From Deltaproteobacteria bacterium (lineage in GTDB: Bacteria > Desulfobacterota > Binatia > UBA9968), in NCBI GenBank assembly GCA_005879605.1, contig VBKE01000308.1:1-40195 (forward strand): 40,195 bases of DNA, given 5' to 3'. Of the stretch, positions 25,688 to 32,988 are shown piece by piece. Numbering within the stretch: the first letter of the stretch is position 1; every line of letters starts with the position of its first letter. A model generated the notes under the pieces. That model did no database searches. It was given only the letters and a program-made list of their open reading frames with translations, and was not told the DNA's origin. A program made the translations under genes and the position numbers.

Positions 25688-25829
25688 GTGGGGGCCACGC
25701 GCGAAGAAATGTGACGATGGCTTGAGTATGTTGCTCGACGAGAACATTCCCGTTCCCAGCGATTAGAATCGGTAACAATTGGGAGGACTCTAGTCAGCAA
25801 GCTTTATTTATTCTTGAATAGGAATCGAT

Positions 25830-26354
25830 ATGCAGTTCGAGCCTCGACAAACTGGGGCGCCGCCATCGCCCGTTCACCCCACGGGATTCTTTACGGGCGT
25901 GCAGATCCGACCCGTCATCATCGGTGTGATGGTCGACTATGTCGCGACTTCTGTAATGATATATGTCTACTTTTTCGTGTACTTAGCGAATCAATTGTCC
26001 AAACAGGGTGAAGTCTCTAGTGACGCAATTACCAATTATATGACCACCACGGAGGGCCTCCTGATCGGATTTGCTATCGGCACCCTGGGGACGGCCATCG
26101 GTGGTTTTGTCGCCGCGTGGAAGGCGGGGAATTTTGAAATCAAGCATGGCGCATTCGTGGGACTCGGCTCGCTGATCGTATCGTTTATCGAAGAGTTGCT
26201 CCGCGAGGAATTTATTCCGCTGCCGGAATGGTTTCGCTTTCTGTCGGTTGTCGCGATTATTCCAGCCGGCGCATTTGGAGGGTATGTGGCGGAGATGTTC
26301 AAGGGCTTAGGTGGCAATTATCGACCGACCGGTGGGAAGTTACCGGGGACTTGA
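25830..26354 (+). CDS. Small integral membrane protein, hypothetical
   Basis: The 174-residue protein has about four predicted membrane helices: near 30-53 (VIIGVMVDYVATSVMIYVYF), about 75-95 (GLLIGFAIGTLGTAIGGFVAAW), about 105-120 (GAFVGLGSLIVSFI) and about 137-155 (FLSVVAIIPAGAFGGYVA). The glycine/alanine pattern resembles small-channel or DUF-type membrane proteins, but I recognise no family or catalytic motif. The N-terminal 25 residues are proline-rich. It starts at ATG 25830 with a weak upstream purine stretch and is the first of several small same-strand genes. Confidence 0.65.
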   Translation: MQFEPRQTGAPPSPVHPTGFFTGVQIRPVIIGVMVDYVATSVMIYVYFFVYLANQLSKQGEVSSDAITNYMTTTEGLLIGFAIGTLGTAIGGFVAAWKAGNFEIKHGAFVGLGSLIVSFIEELLREEFIPLPEWFRFLSVVAIIPAGAFGGYVAEMFKGLGGNYRPTGGKLPGT

Positions 26355-26386
26355 GGAAAATAGCCGACTGAACTTATTAGACGGTC

Positions 26387-26728
26387 ATGAATCAGGAATC
26401 GGTCTGGCAACTTCGATTTGATCTCGCTGTGGCACTTGCGCTACTCACGGTGGCAAAGGCGGTTCGACCTGGAAATCCCAATCCGGATGTTTGCTTCTAC
26501 CTCGGTGATCGGTACTGGTGTCTCGCCGAATATTGCAAAGAGAGAGGGTCGGTCAACAAAGCCCAGCGCCTTCGAGAAACGGCTGAAAGATACCTGCAAT
26601 GCAGCGGCCCGTGGCGCGGTCCGCCCCATGCTGCGGCCATGGCTATGCCTGTGCCTAGGCGGCCGACGTTTACTCAAGCGATTGGTTGGCGCACGGGAAT
26701 GAGACAACCGCCGGATGATGCGGCCTAG
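26387..26728 (+). CDS. Hypothetical protein, about 113 residues
   Basis: No family is recognised. The first 70 residues look like a helical, folded segment (FDLAVALALLTVAKAV, then DVCFYLGDRYWCLAEYCKERG and NKAQRLRETAERYL) that resembles a tetratricopeptide-like pair of helices. The last 40 are rich in Pro, Ala and Arg and probably disordered. It lies 32 bp after the membrane-protein gene and 12 bp before the next gene, so it belongs to the same short cluster. Confidence 0.5.
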   Translation: MNQESVWQLRFDLAVALALLTVAKAVRPGNPNPDVCFYLGDRYWCLAEYCKERGSVNKAQRLRETAERYLQCSGPWRGPPHAAAMAMPVPRRPTFTQAIGWRTGMRQPPDDAA

Positions 26729-26740
26729 GATTGCAGGCTG

Positions 26741-27022
26741 ATGATGGCGAGAATCGCAATCGACGATTTTGCTGACAAAGAAATTGCGCGGGTTTATTTC
26801 GCAACCAGGCTCACGGAAGCACAACTCGTCGAAGCCGAACTAAACAAGCATAACATCGACTACGCGGTTGCAGTGGAGCAGTATCTCGCAACTCATCTGT
26901 TTTGGCCTTCGGAGCACAGCGGGGCGGCCTTCTATGTGATTTCTGGCCAGGCAGACTTTTGTTGCCGAGTTTTGTATGAAGCGGGTTTAACCGCCGGATT
27001 ATTGGAAAAAGAATTTCAGTAG
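26741..27022 (+). CDS. Hypothetical protein resembling small DUF2007-type signal transducers
   Basis: The 93-residue protein is compact. The pattern RVYFATRLTEAQLVEAELNKHNIDYAVAVEQY, with a later strand GAAFYVISGQADFCCRVLYEAG, recalls the ACT/PII-like alpha-beta fold of small DUF2007-type putative signal-transducing proteins (a strand, a helix over a 'pass-by-subunit' segment, then a strand ending in a helix). That link is tentative. ATG 26741 is followed directly by a second ATG. Its stop lies 2 bp before the GNAT start, so the two are translationally coupled. Confidence 0.5.
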   Translation: MMARIAIDDFADKEIARVYFATRLTEAQLVEAELNKHNIDYAVAVEQYLATHLFWPSEHSGAAFYVISGQADFCCRVLYEAGLTAGLLEKEFQ

Positions 27023-27024
27023 CA

Positions 27025-27597
27025 ATGAAAGCTACCCAATTTCGACGAGCCGTGCCTGGGGATTGTCCAGCCATCCTGCGGCTTCAATCGGCTAATCACA
27101 TCGCAAATCTTTCGGAAGAACACCGCAAGGAGGGTTTCCTCTCGGCGGAGTTTACACCGAAACAGGTTGCCGCGATGGCTGAAGATCTAGGAACGATGAT
27201 TGCCGTTGTTGAGAACAAAGTTGCTGGATTTCTTTGCGCGTTCCGGCGTGAGTTCAACACCGGGTCCCCGGTTATCGCGAAAATGCTCGACTCTTACGAT
27301 CTAGTGAAATTCGAAGGTAAGCCGCTCAGCGCCTACAACAACTACATCTATGGCCCGGTTTGTATTGATCGTGAATGTCGGCGCAGAGGATTGCACCGAG
27401 GTTTGTATGAAGCACAAAGGAGAGACCTTGCCGGGCGGTTCGAAGTGGGCGTTGCTTTTGTCTCGCGTGACAATCCGCATTCCCTACACGCGCACGTCGC
27501 CGGCCTTGGGATGACTGAAGTTGGCGAGTTTGAGGTGAAGGGTAACATCTACGTGATTTTGGCCTTTCGTGTGCCGGAAAAATCAAAGTATGAGTAG
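27025..27597 (+). CDS. GNAT-family N-acetyltransferase
   Basis: The 190-residue protein has the GNAT fold. It opens with the usual FRRAVPGDCPAILRL segment, the central strands include IAVVENKVAGFLCAF, and acetyl-CoA-binding motif A is VCIDRECRRRGLHRGLYEAQ, with R-R-R-G-L-H-R-G in the pyrophosphate-binding loop. A C-terminal strand (GNIYVILAFRVPE) completes the fold. The substrate cannot be told: it could be an amino acid, an antibiotic or a protein N-terminus. It is the last gene of the small cluster at 26387-27597. Confidence 0.85.
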   Translation: MKATQFRRAVPGDCPAILRLQSANHIANLSEEHRKEGFLSAEFTPKQVAAMAEDLGTMIAVVENKVAGFLCAFRREFNTGSPVIAKMLDSYDLVKFEGKPLSAYNNYIYGPVCIDRECRRRGLHRGLYEAQRRDLAGRFEVGVAFVSRDNPHSLHAHVAGLGMTEVGEFEVKGNIYVILAFRVPEKSKYE

Positions 27598-27715
27598 ATT
27601 CCCAAGTTGATCGTCCGGCAAGCTTGCAGAATCGGATTCGCTCCCATAGAATCGGTTCGTCACTGCGGGGCTTGCAGTGGCGACCCAAATCTTAACCGGA
27701 AAGGAAGTATTGAAT

Positions 27716-28219
27716 ATGGATGCAGATGCTAAAAAAATTGCGCTGCGGATGATTCCCTACGGGCTTTATGTTCTGACGGCAGAAGGTAAAGACGGCAAGG
27801 TTACCGCTTCGACCGTCAATTGGGTTACGCAGAGCGCGTTTCAGCCGCCGCTCGTGGTTGTCGGTGTAAAAGCTGATTCCGGTGCGCATGCAATCATCAA
27901 GGAATCCAAGACGTTTGCACTGAATATTCTAGGGAAAGATCAGAAAGGGCAGGCGTTTACTTTCTTTAAGGCGCTTGAGCGTGAAGGGAATACGATCGGT
28001 GGCGAGCCCTTTCGGAAGGGGACTTTAGGCGCGCCGATATTGGAGAAAGCCCCGGCCTTTGTTGAATGTCAGCTAGTGGACACCATTGAAAAAGGGGACC
28101 ACTCCATTTTTGTGGGTGAGGTGAAGGACGCCGGAGTGGCTGCACAGCCTTCCGGCCGGCCCGATGACCTGACATTGACTCTCAGGGACCTCGGAGACAA
28201 AGTTTTTTACGGCGGATAA
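27716..28219 (+). CDS. Flavin reductase-like, FMN-binding split-barrel protein
   Basis: The 167-residue protein matches the flavin reductase-like (flavoredoxin, HpaC-type) family: IPYGLYVLTAEGKDGKVTAST at the start, WVTQSAFQPPLVVVGVK for FMN binding, then FALNILGKDQKG and a GDHSIFVGEVKDAGV segment. It supplies reduced flavin or acts as a ferric or other NAD(P)H:flavin reductase in the cytoplasm. I chose ATG 27716 because AAGGAAG lies about 8 nt upstream; the longer frame from 27677 adds 13 residues. A VOC protein 20 bp downstream and a YdhR-like protein after it make a small same-strand cassette, so it may feed an oxygenase that is not visible here. Confidence 0.85.
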   Translation: MDADAKKIALRMIPYGLYVLTAEGKDGKVTASTVNWVTQSAFQPPLVVVGVKADSGAHAIIKESKTFALNILGKDQKGQAFTFFKALEREGNTIGGEPFRKGTLGAPILEKAPAFVECQLVDTIEKGDHSIFVGEVKDAGVAAQPSGRPDDLTLTLRDLGDKVFYGG

Positions 28220-28239
28220 TTCAACAAAAGGAGACGACT

Positions 28240-28632
28240 ATGGCTAAGATTCGACACATCGCATATCGCGCGGAAGACGTGGACGGCATGGCAAATTTCT
28301 TTGTGAACGCTTTGGGGATGACGATCAAGCAAAAGCGGAAGAACAACGCGATTGATCTATCCGATGGCACGATCAACATCACCGTGCTGCCGCTCAGAGC
28401 CGGCACATCAGATGGCGAGCCGACGCGCCGTGCGGGGATTGATCACATCGGCTTCACGGCGGAGAACGACGCGGAGGCGTTCCGGATGATGGAAGCTGCC
28501 GGTGCGAAGAAGGCCGGCACAGTCAATCTGGGAACCGCTTACTACGAAGACAAGTTCATGGGGCCTGAGGGAATTGTCGTCGATGTAGGTCACTGGGTCG
28601 GAGCCGCGCCGCTGGAGAAAGAAAACAAGTAA
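28240..28632 (+). CDS. VOC-superfamily (glyoxalase/bleomycin-resistance-like) protein
   Basis: The 130-residue protein has the paired beta-alpha-beta-beta-beta units of the VOC fold: RHIAYRAEDVDGMANFFVNA with a first metal-ligand His, and RRAGIDHIGFTAENDAEAF with the second. A Glu near the end (FMGPEGIVVDV) could be the third ligand. VOC enzymes include glyoxalases, extradiol dioxygenases, methylmalonyl-CoA epimerases and fosfomycin-type resistance proteins; single-unit-pair length and context do not decide. ATG 28240 has AAAGGAG 6-7 nt upstream. It lies between the flavin reductase and the YdhR-like gene. Confidence 0.85.
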   Translation: MAKIRHIAYRAEDVDGMANFFVNALGMTIKQKRKNNAIDLSDGTINITVLPLRAGTSDGEPTRRAGIDHIGFTAENDAEAFRMMEAAGAKKAGTVNLGTAYYEDKFMGPEGIVVDVGHWVGAAPLEKENK

Positions 28633-28640
28633 GCCCGCTT

Positions 28641-28952
28641 GTGATTACCACAGTCGTCCAGTTCAAACTGCCGGCGCCGGTCACCCGTGAAAAAGCTAAA
28701 GAGCTGTACACGGGAACGGCGCCGAATTATCAGAAGGTCGATGGATTAATTCGGAAATATTATTTACTTTCCGAAGACGGCGGCACCGGCGGCGGGGTTT
28801 ACCTTTGGAAATCAAAAGCTCACGCCGAGAAGCTTTTCACGCCGCAGTGGCGCCAATTCATCAAAGACCGCTACGGCGCTGAACCGGTCATCAGTTACTT
28901 CGAAAGTCCGGTGCTGGTTGACAACCTGACAGGCGAAATCAGCGCTGACTAG
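28641..28952 (+). CDS. YdhR-like/ABM-fold putative monooxygenase
   Basis: The 103-residue protein begins with GTG 28641, 8 bp after the VOC stop. The pattern MITTVVQFKLPAPVTREKAKEL, GLIRKYYLLSEDGGTGGGVYLW, then HAEKLFTPQWRQFIKDRYGAEPVISYFE is that of YdhR-type dimeric alpha-beta barrel proteins. These often act as heme- or cofactor-free monooxygenases, or as helpers. No cofactor motif is seen. It ends the three-gene cassette with flavin reductase and VOC protein. Confidence 0.8.
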   Translation: MITTVVQFKLPAPVTREKAKELYTGTAPNYQKVDGLIRKYYLLSEDGGTGGGVYLWKSKAHAEKLFTPQWRQFIKDRYGAEPVISYFESPVLVDNLTGEISAD

Positions 28953-28988
28953 CCTACCCGAGTCTGGCCCGTTCATTCGGAGCGCCAC

Positions 28989-29738
28989 TCACACGAACTC
29001 CAAGTCGGCCCAAACACCGACATGGTCGGACGGCCACAAGCTGGAGTCGTGTTTCGCTGGTTGATTGAAGCACAGGCCGCTCGCACGAACTCTCAGCGAT
29101 TCCGAGATCCAGATGAAGTCGATGCAGCGATCGAATCGTTTCCAATCCGGGTGAGTCGGCTCGCCATCGACTTCGCTGAGCGGGGTAAACGCCGTGGGCT
29201 CGGTTTGCGTCGGGCGAAACTTTTCGGCCATTAGTTTCATCGACTCCGCCTCCAGCGGCGCATTACAGTCACCGCAAACGATTTGATGCTCCACATCGTC
29301 TCGCTCTTTTATCCAGACCAACAACTCCTTGACTTGAGCGACGCGCTCGGAATCCTCTCGCACCGCTGGGTAGAGGTGGGTCACGTAGAGGTCCAACGCG
29401 CGGCCTTCGATATCAAGCCGAACAACGAGAGTCACCGTATCCCGTGCGGAGAAAAAACGGTGCGATTGCTCGATCACTGGAAACCGTGTCAGGACTCCTA
29501 CGGCTTCGGGATGCGAAGCCTTGTCCGCCCGGGGCTGTTGCAACAATGTGTAACTTACCCCTGGTTCGGCTTGTACGCGCTCTTGCAGCCAGTGGCCGGT
29601 TTGAGTTGGCAGCCAGATCTCGTTGAGACAGAAAATATCAGGCTCGATCATGGCGAATTGCTGGATGATCAGTTCCCGTCGCTCAATCCACCTTTTCTCA
29701 TTGCGTTCCAGATTCAGCGTAGCAATCCGAAAGCTCAT
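28989..29738 (-). CDS. Endonuclease/exonuclease/phosphatase family protein
   Basis: The 249-residue protein has the EEP fold. The first metal residues are in RIATLNLER (Asn) and FCLNEIWLP (Glu), the catalytic Tyr/His region is DLYVTHLYP, the Asp-Asn pair is in IVCGDCNAP, and the C-terminal Asp-His is in WPSDHVGVWADL. The family hydrolyses phosphodiesters in DNA, RNA or lipids; a signal peptide is absent, so it acts in the cytoplasm. It lies 16 bp after the aldehyde dehydrogenase stop on the same strand and is probably co-transcribed with it, though no functional link is evident. Confidence 0.87.
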   Translation of the reverse strand: MSFRIATLNLERNEKRWIERRELIIQQFAMIEPDIFCLNEIWLPTQTGHWLQERVQAEPGVSYTLLQQPRADKASHPEAVGVLTRFPVIEQSHRFFSARDTVTLVVRLDIEGRALDLYVTHLYPAVREDSERVAQVKELLVWIKERDDVEHQIVCGDCNAPLEAESMKLMAEKFRPTQTEPTAFTPLSEVDGEPTHPDWKRFDRCIDFIWISESLRVRASGLCFNQPAKHDSSLWPSDHVGVWADLEFV

Positions 29739-29754
29739 GTGACGGCTCTTCAGG

Positions 29755-31224
29755 CTAACGAATCATCAAGCGCTCGGCTTTGCCGGAATAGTTGATGAAG
29801 ACGGTTTTCAGCTCCGTAAAGAAATTGAGTCCTTCCTCGGCCATCTCCCGTTCGCCGACACCGGTGGCCTTGGTACCGCCGAAGGGAAGTTGCGCTTCGC
29901 CGCCGACGGTCGGTTCGTTAACGTGAACCATTCCAGCTTCAACTTCCTCGACGAAGCTCATGATCGTGTCGATGTTCTCCGTGAAGATCGAAGTCGTGAG
30001 GCCGTATTCAACGCCGTTGGCAAATTGCAGAGCTTGATCGAGATTATTCGCCGTACAAACCGATAGCACCGGGCCGAAGATTTCTTCTTTGAAGATGCGC
30101 ATGCTCGGCGCCACGTTATCGAAGATGGTGGGCTCGACGAAATAGCCTTTGCCGAGATGCTCGGGCCTCTTGGCGCCGAGAACCAGGCGCGCGCCCTCTT
30201 GCTGGCCGAGCTTGATGTAATCGAGGTCGGTCTTCCACTGCTTCTCGTCGACCGCCGGTCCCATGTCGACGGTGTCATCCAAACCGGAGCCGACTTTGAT
30301 TTTCTTGGCGGCGTCCACCAGCCGTTCAATGAGCGCGCCTTTGATGGATGGATTGGCAATGACGCGCGACGTGGCCGTGCAGCGCTGGCCGGTCGAGCCG
30401 AAGGCGCCGCCGTGGATGGCGATGGCGGCTTTGTCGAGATCGGCGTCGGCCATGACGATGACGGCGTTTTTGCCGCCCATTTCGCAGGTCACCTTGGCGC
30501 CGCGCTGAGCCGCCTTCGCGTAGAGCGCTCCGCCGACTTCGTTGGAGCCGGTGAAAGAAATCGCCCGTAGAACGGGAGAGTTGACGATGGCTTCGCCGAC
30601 GACGGAGCCGGAGCCGACCAGCATGTTAAACACGCCGGGCGGAAGGCCGGCTTCTAGGTAAATTTCCGTCAGCAATGCCGCCGTCGCGGGTGTCAGCTCG
30701 GCTGGCTTGAAAATGACGGTGTTGCCTGCAACGAGAGCCGGCGCAGACTTCCAGACGGGAATCGCCCAGGGAAAGTTCCAGGGCGCAATCAGTCCGACCA
30801 CGCCGAGCGGGCGGCGAATGGTGTAGGTAAACGTATCGCGCGCTTCCGAGGGAAGCGTCTTGCCATGCATGCGGAAACCTTCGCCGGCATAGAACTCCAA
30901 GAGCGAGATGCCTTTCATCACTTCGCCTTTGGCTTCCTTAAAGATCTTGCCTTCTTCGCGAGTCAGTGTGCGGGCGATCTCGTCGGCACGCTGCCGCGCG
31001 ATATCCGCCGCGCGCCAGAGAACACGCCCGCGCTCGGGACCTGGAGTTTTCTTCCAACTCTTGAAAGCGGCCTGCGCCGCGTCGATGGCACGGTTGACGT
31101 CGTCCGCCGTGGCGGCGGGAAATTCCGCGATAACATCATCAAGGTCGGCAGGATTGACGTTCCGTACCAGCCGGTTGGATTTCGGATGGAACCATTGGCC
31201 GTTTACGTAAGAACCGGTTTGCAT
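29755..31224 (-). CDS. Aldehyde dehydrogenase, NAD(P)-dependent (2-oxoglutarate semialdehyde dehydrogenase-like)
   Basis: The enzyme of about 489 residues oxidises an aldehyde to the acid. The catalytic Cys282 stands in [11 protein letters not shown] and the general-base Glu248 in VTCEMGGKN. The cofactor motifs PWNFPWAIP and FTGSNEVGG are intact. The C-terminus ([21 protein letters not shown]) resembles ketoglutarate-semialdehyde and related sugar-acid pathway dehydrogenases. I took ATG 31224, which has a GAGTGAGG upstream; the frame extends to a TTG at 31239. A terminator stands 53 bp upstream, ending the preceding solute-binding gene, so a promoter must lie within the last 50 bp or so before the start, or transcription reads through. 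Confidence 0.9.
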   Translation of the reverse strand: MQTGSYVNGQWFHPKSNRLVRNVNPADLDDVIAEFPAATADDVNRAIDAAQAAFKSWKKTPGPERGRVLWRAADIARQRADEIARTLTREEGKIFKEAKGEVMKGISLLEFYAGEGFRMHGKTLPSEARDTFTYTIRRPLGVVGLIAPWNFPWAIPVWKSAPALVAGNTVIFKPAELTPATAALLTEIYLEAGLPPGVFNMLVGSGSVVGEAIVNSPVLRAISFTGSNEVGGALYAKAAQRGAKVTCEMGGKNAVIVMADADLDKAAIAIHGGAFGSTGQRCTATSRVIANPSIKGALIERLVDAAKKIKVGSGLDDTVDMGPAVDEKQWKTDLDYIKLGQQEGARLVLGAKRPEHLGKGYFVEPTIFDNVAPSMRIFKEEIFGPVLSVCTANNLDQALQFANGVEYGLTTSIFTENIDTIMSFVEEVEAGMVHVNEPTVGGEAQLPFGGTKATGVGEREMAEEGLNFFTELKTVFINYSGKAERLMIR

Positions 31225-31276
31225 GGTTACCTCACTCAAATGTGAAATGGTACCCTAATCATATAACTCGTGAGAC

Positions 31277-31312
31277 AAAAAACACCAGAGCCGACGAAGC
31301 AGTTGCTCTGGT
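31277..31312 (-). terminator. Intrinsic terminator after the solute-binding protein gene
   Basis: On the minus strand the 8-bp arms ACCAGAGC (31312-31305) and GCTCTGGT (31291-31284) enclose a 13-nt loop and are followed by six T (31282-31277). It lies 85 bp after the stop of the solute-binding protein gene and just before the aldehyde dehydrogenase gene. Confidence 0.75.
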
Positions 31313-31396
31313 TCAATGACCTATCAAGCGATCCGTTGAGAAAGAAAGTCGATGGGGTTGTGACAACACCAGCTGCGGCTCTTTAGCTTGCGATAT

Positions 31397-32452
31397 TCAG
31401 AACGATTTCCGGCTTAGCTCGCGTAATGTTTTGTTCCACCTATCATCGAGTTTCTCGTATTGTTCCGTGGTCAGTCCCTGGTCGGGGTACCAGCGCTTGA
31501 AGCCATAATCCTTCGTTGGGCTGCCGTACTCATACTGCTCGAGAACTTTCTGTCCGCCTTCACCCAAAATGAAGTCGGCCATAAGTAAGGCTGCATGAGG
31601 ATGCGGCGGTTGAGCCGAAACAGCCGTCGATCCGGAGTTCGTCGGAACCAATTCCATTGGAATCCATTCAATGGGTGCGCCTGCTTTCAACGACACTTCG
31701 ACGTGATTGCGAAAGATCGTCGGCGATACTGCAATCTCACCGGGAATCACCATATCGAGTAGAGCTCGCCCTGAGACATTATGGGTTACCGGGTTCTGTG
31801 CCTTCAGTTTTTTAATGTATTCTTCCCCCTTGAGTTTGAGCATCGTACCTACGACGGTCACGCCGGTGTCGCTGCCCGCGAAGCCGATTTTGTCTTTCAG
31901 TTCGGGCCGCAATAGCCCTTCGTAATTCTTCGGAGCCAAATTGGCGGGAATGGAATTTTTGTTGTAGCCGAGACCGATGTGGGACTCGCGATCGATGGAC
32001 CAGAAAAATAGCCCTTTGGGCCCTTTTTCTTTGACGTTATCGGGGTATTTTGCCTGCGTCGGAAAATAGTAAGGCGCTATCAATTTGTTGTCGCGCAGCA
32101 ATTTCAGCAGCGGAATCGTGCTTTCAATTGTGTCGACGATGTAGCGCTTCGATTGGCTTTCAGCCAGTATTCTCGCTCCCAACTCCTGACGTGTCGCCCG
32201 GTAGGATTCCACTTTGACGCCGGGATATTTGGCCTCAAAAGCCGAAGCCAGTTCTTTGTAGGAGCCGCCGGCGAGCGACGTATACCAAGTGATTTTACCT
32301 TCGGCTTTAGCACCCGCGTAAAGGACCTGTTCGCGATCGGGTTTGTTGTACGCCGCGAGTTGCGCGAACGACATGGATTTGCCGCTTTGTGCCCATGCGG
32401 TAGAAGCCGAAATGACAGTGAAAATTAACCCGCTAATTAAAAGCTTTATCAT
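31397..32452 (-). CDS. Extracellular (ABC-type, iron/polyamine-like) solute-binding protein
   Basis: The 351-residue periplasmic protein has a clear signal peptide (MIKLLISGLIFTVISASTAWA, cleavage before QSGKS). The mature part has the class I/type F binding fold of the FbpA/polyamine group: GKITWYTSLAGGSYKELASAF, AKYPGVKVESYRATRQEL, and a later LLMADFILGEGGQKVLEQYEYG. It delivers a solute to an ABC permease, but no permease or ATPase gene is nearby. The first 20 residues of the mature part before GKITWYTS are typical of uncharacterised homologues. ATG 32452 has AGGAGGAA 3-4 nt upstream. The gene ends with its own terminator at 31277-31312. Iron(III), thiamine and spermidine-like substrates are all possible. 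Confidence 0.88.
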   Translation of the reverse strand: MIKLLISGLIFTVISASTAWAQSGKSMSFAQLAAYNKPDREQVLYAGAKAEGKITWYTSLAGGSYKELASAFEAKYPGVKVESYRATRQELGARILAESQSKRYIVDTIESTIPLLKLLRDNKLIAPYYFPTQAKYPDNVKEKGPKGLFFWSIDRESHIGLGYNKNSIPANLAPKNYEGLLRPELKDKIGFAGSDTGVTVVGTMLKLKGEEYIKKLKAQNPVTHNVSGRALLDMVIPGEIAVSPTIFRNHVEVSLKAGAPIEWIPMELVPTNSGSTAVSAQPPHPHAALLMADFILGEGGQKVLEQYEYGSPTKDYGFKRWYPDQGLTTEQYEKLDDRWNKTLRELSRKSF

Positions 32453-32482
32453 GTTCCTCCTCGGGCTAGCGGCGCAGGTCGA

Positions 32483-32815
32483 TTAGTACCCCGTTTCCAT
32501 CAGCTGATTATAAAGAGCTTGTAAAATAGCTTGAGTCTTTCCGGCCACTTGTAGTGCGCGAACTCCTGCGGCACTTTGAATTCTTTTTCAATCTGCTCGG
32601 TCGTTTTACCCCTCCTTGATCATCTTGGCAACCTCGTCTCGCATTTTGAGTATGTAGACGGTGAGGTTCCCGGTGCTGTGGCCTCGCCCTTCCGCCGTGA
32701 TCTGAAAGGTGAGACCGCCGAAGTGAATGAAAAGATACAGCCGAACGGTCCGAGGAAAATGCTCGCGCTGAACGGGGTGGAATAAGGTGAATTCTGACCG
32801 TTGAGATTTTAGCAA
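32483..32815 (-). pseudogene. Multiply frameshifted remnant, probably of a metallo-beta-lactamase-fold hydrolase
   Basis: Three successive frames carry pieces of one protein. From about 32740 to 32609 one frame reads GGLTFQITAEGRGHSTGNLTV, then YILKMRDEVAKMIKEG. After a shift at 32608 the next frame reads KTTEQIEKEFKVPQEFAHYKWPE, and after a second shift another reads TQAILQALYNQLMETGY with a stop at 32483. A GHSTGN-like turn followed by a helical tail of the M-R-D-E-V-A-K-M-I type resembles the C-terminus of certain MBL-fold hydrolases, but the match is loose. The lesions argue for a dead gene. It lies in a 536-bp gap (32453-32988); the remainder of that gap shows nothing else I can name. 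Confidence 0.45.
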
Positions 32816-32988
32816 AGATCGAAACCCTCTTATCGGTCGCGCTGTGGCGGAGAAGCAAATCGAAGTCGAGGATTTCGCGGGTTTCTAGCGGGCACCGATT
32901 AGTAATCCTTCAACTCACCGTATCCCAGCTTATCTTGACGCTCTGGGTCCCAAAAGTTATTCTCTTCCCCTAACGAGTTGCCAGTTCT

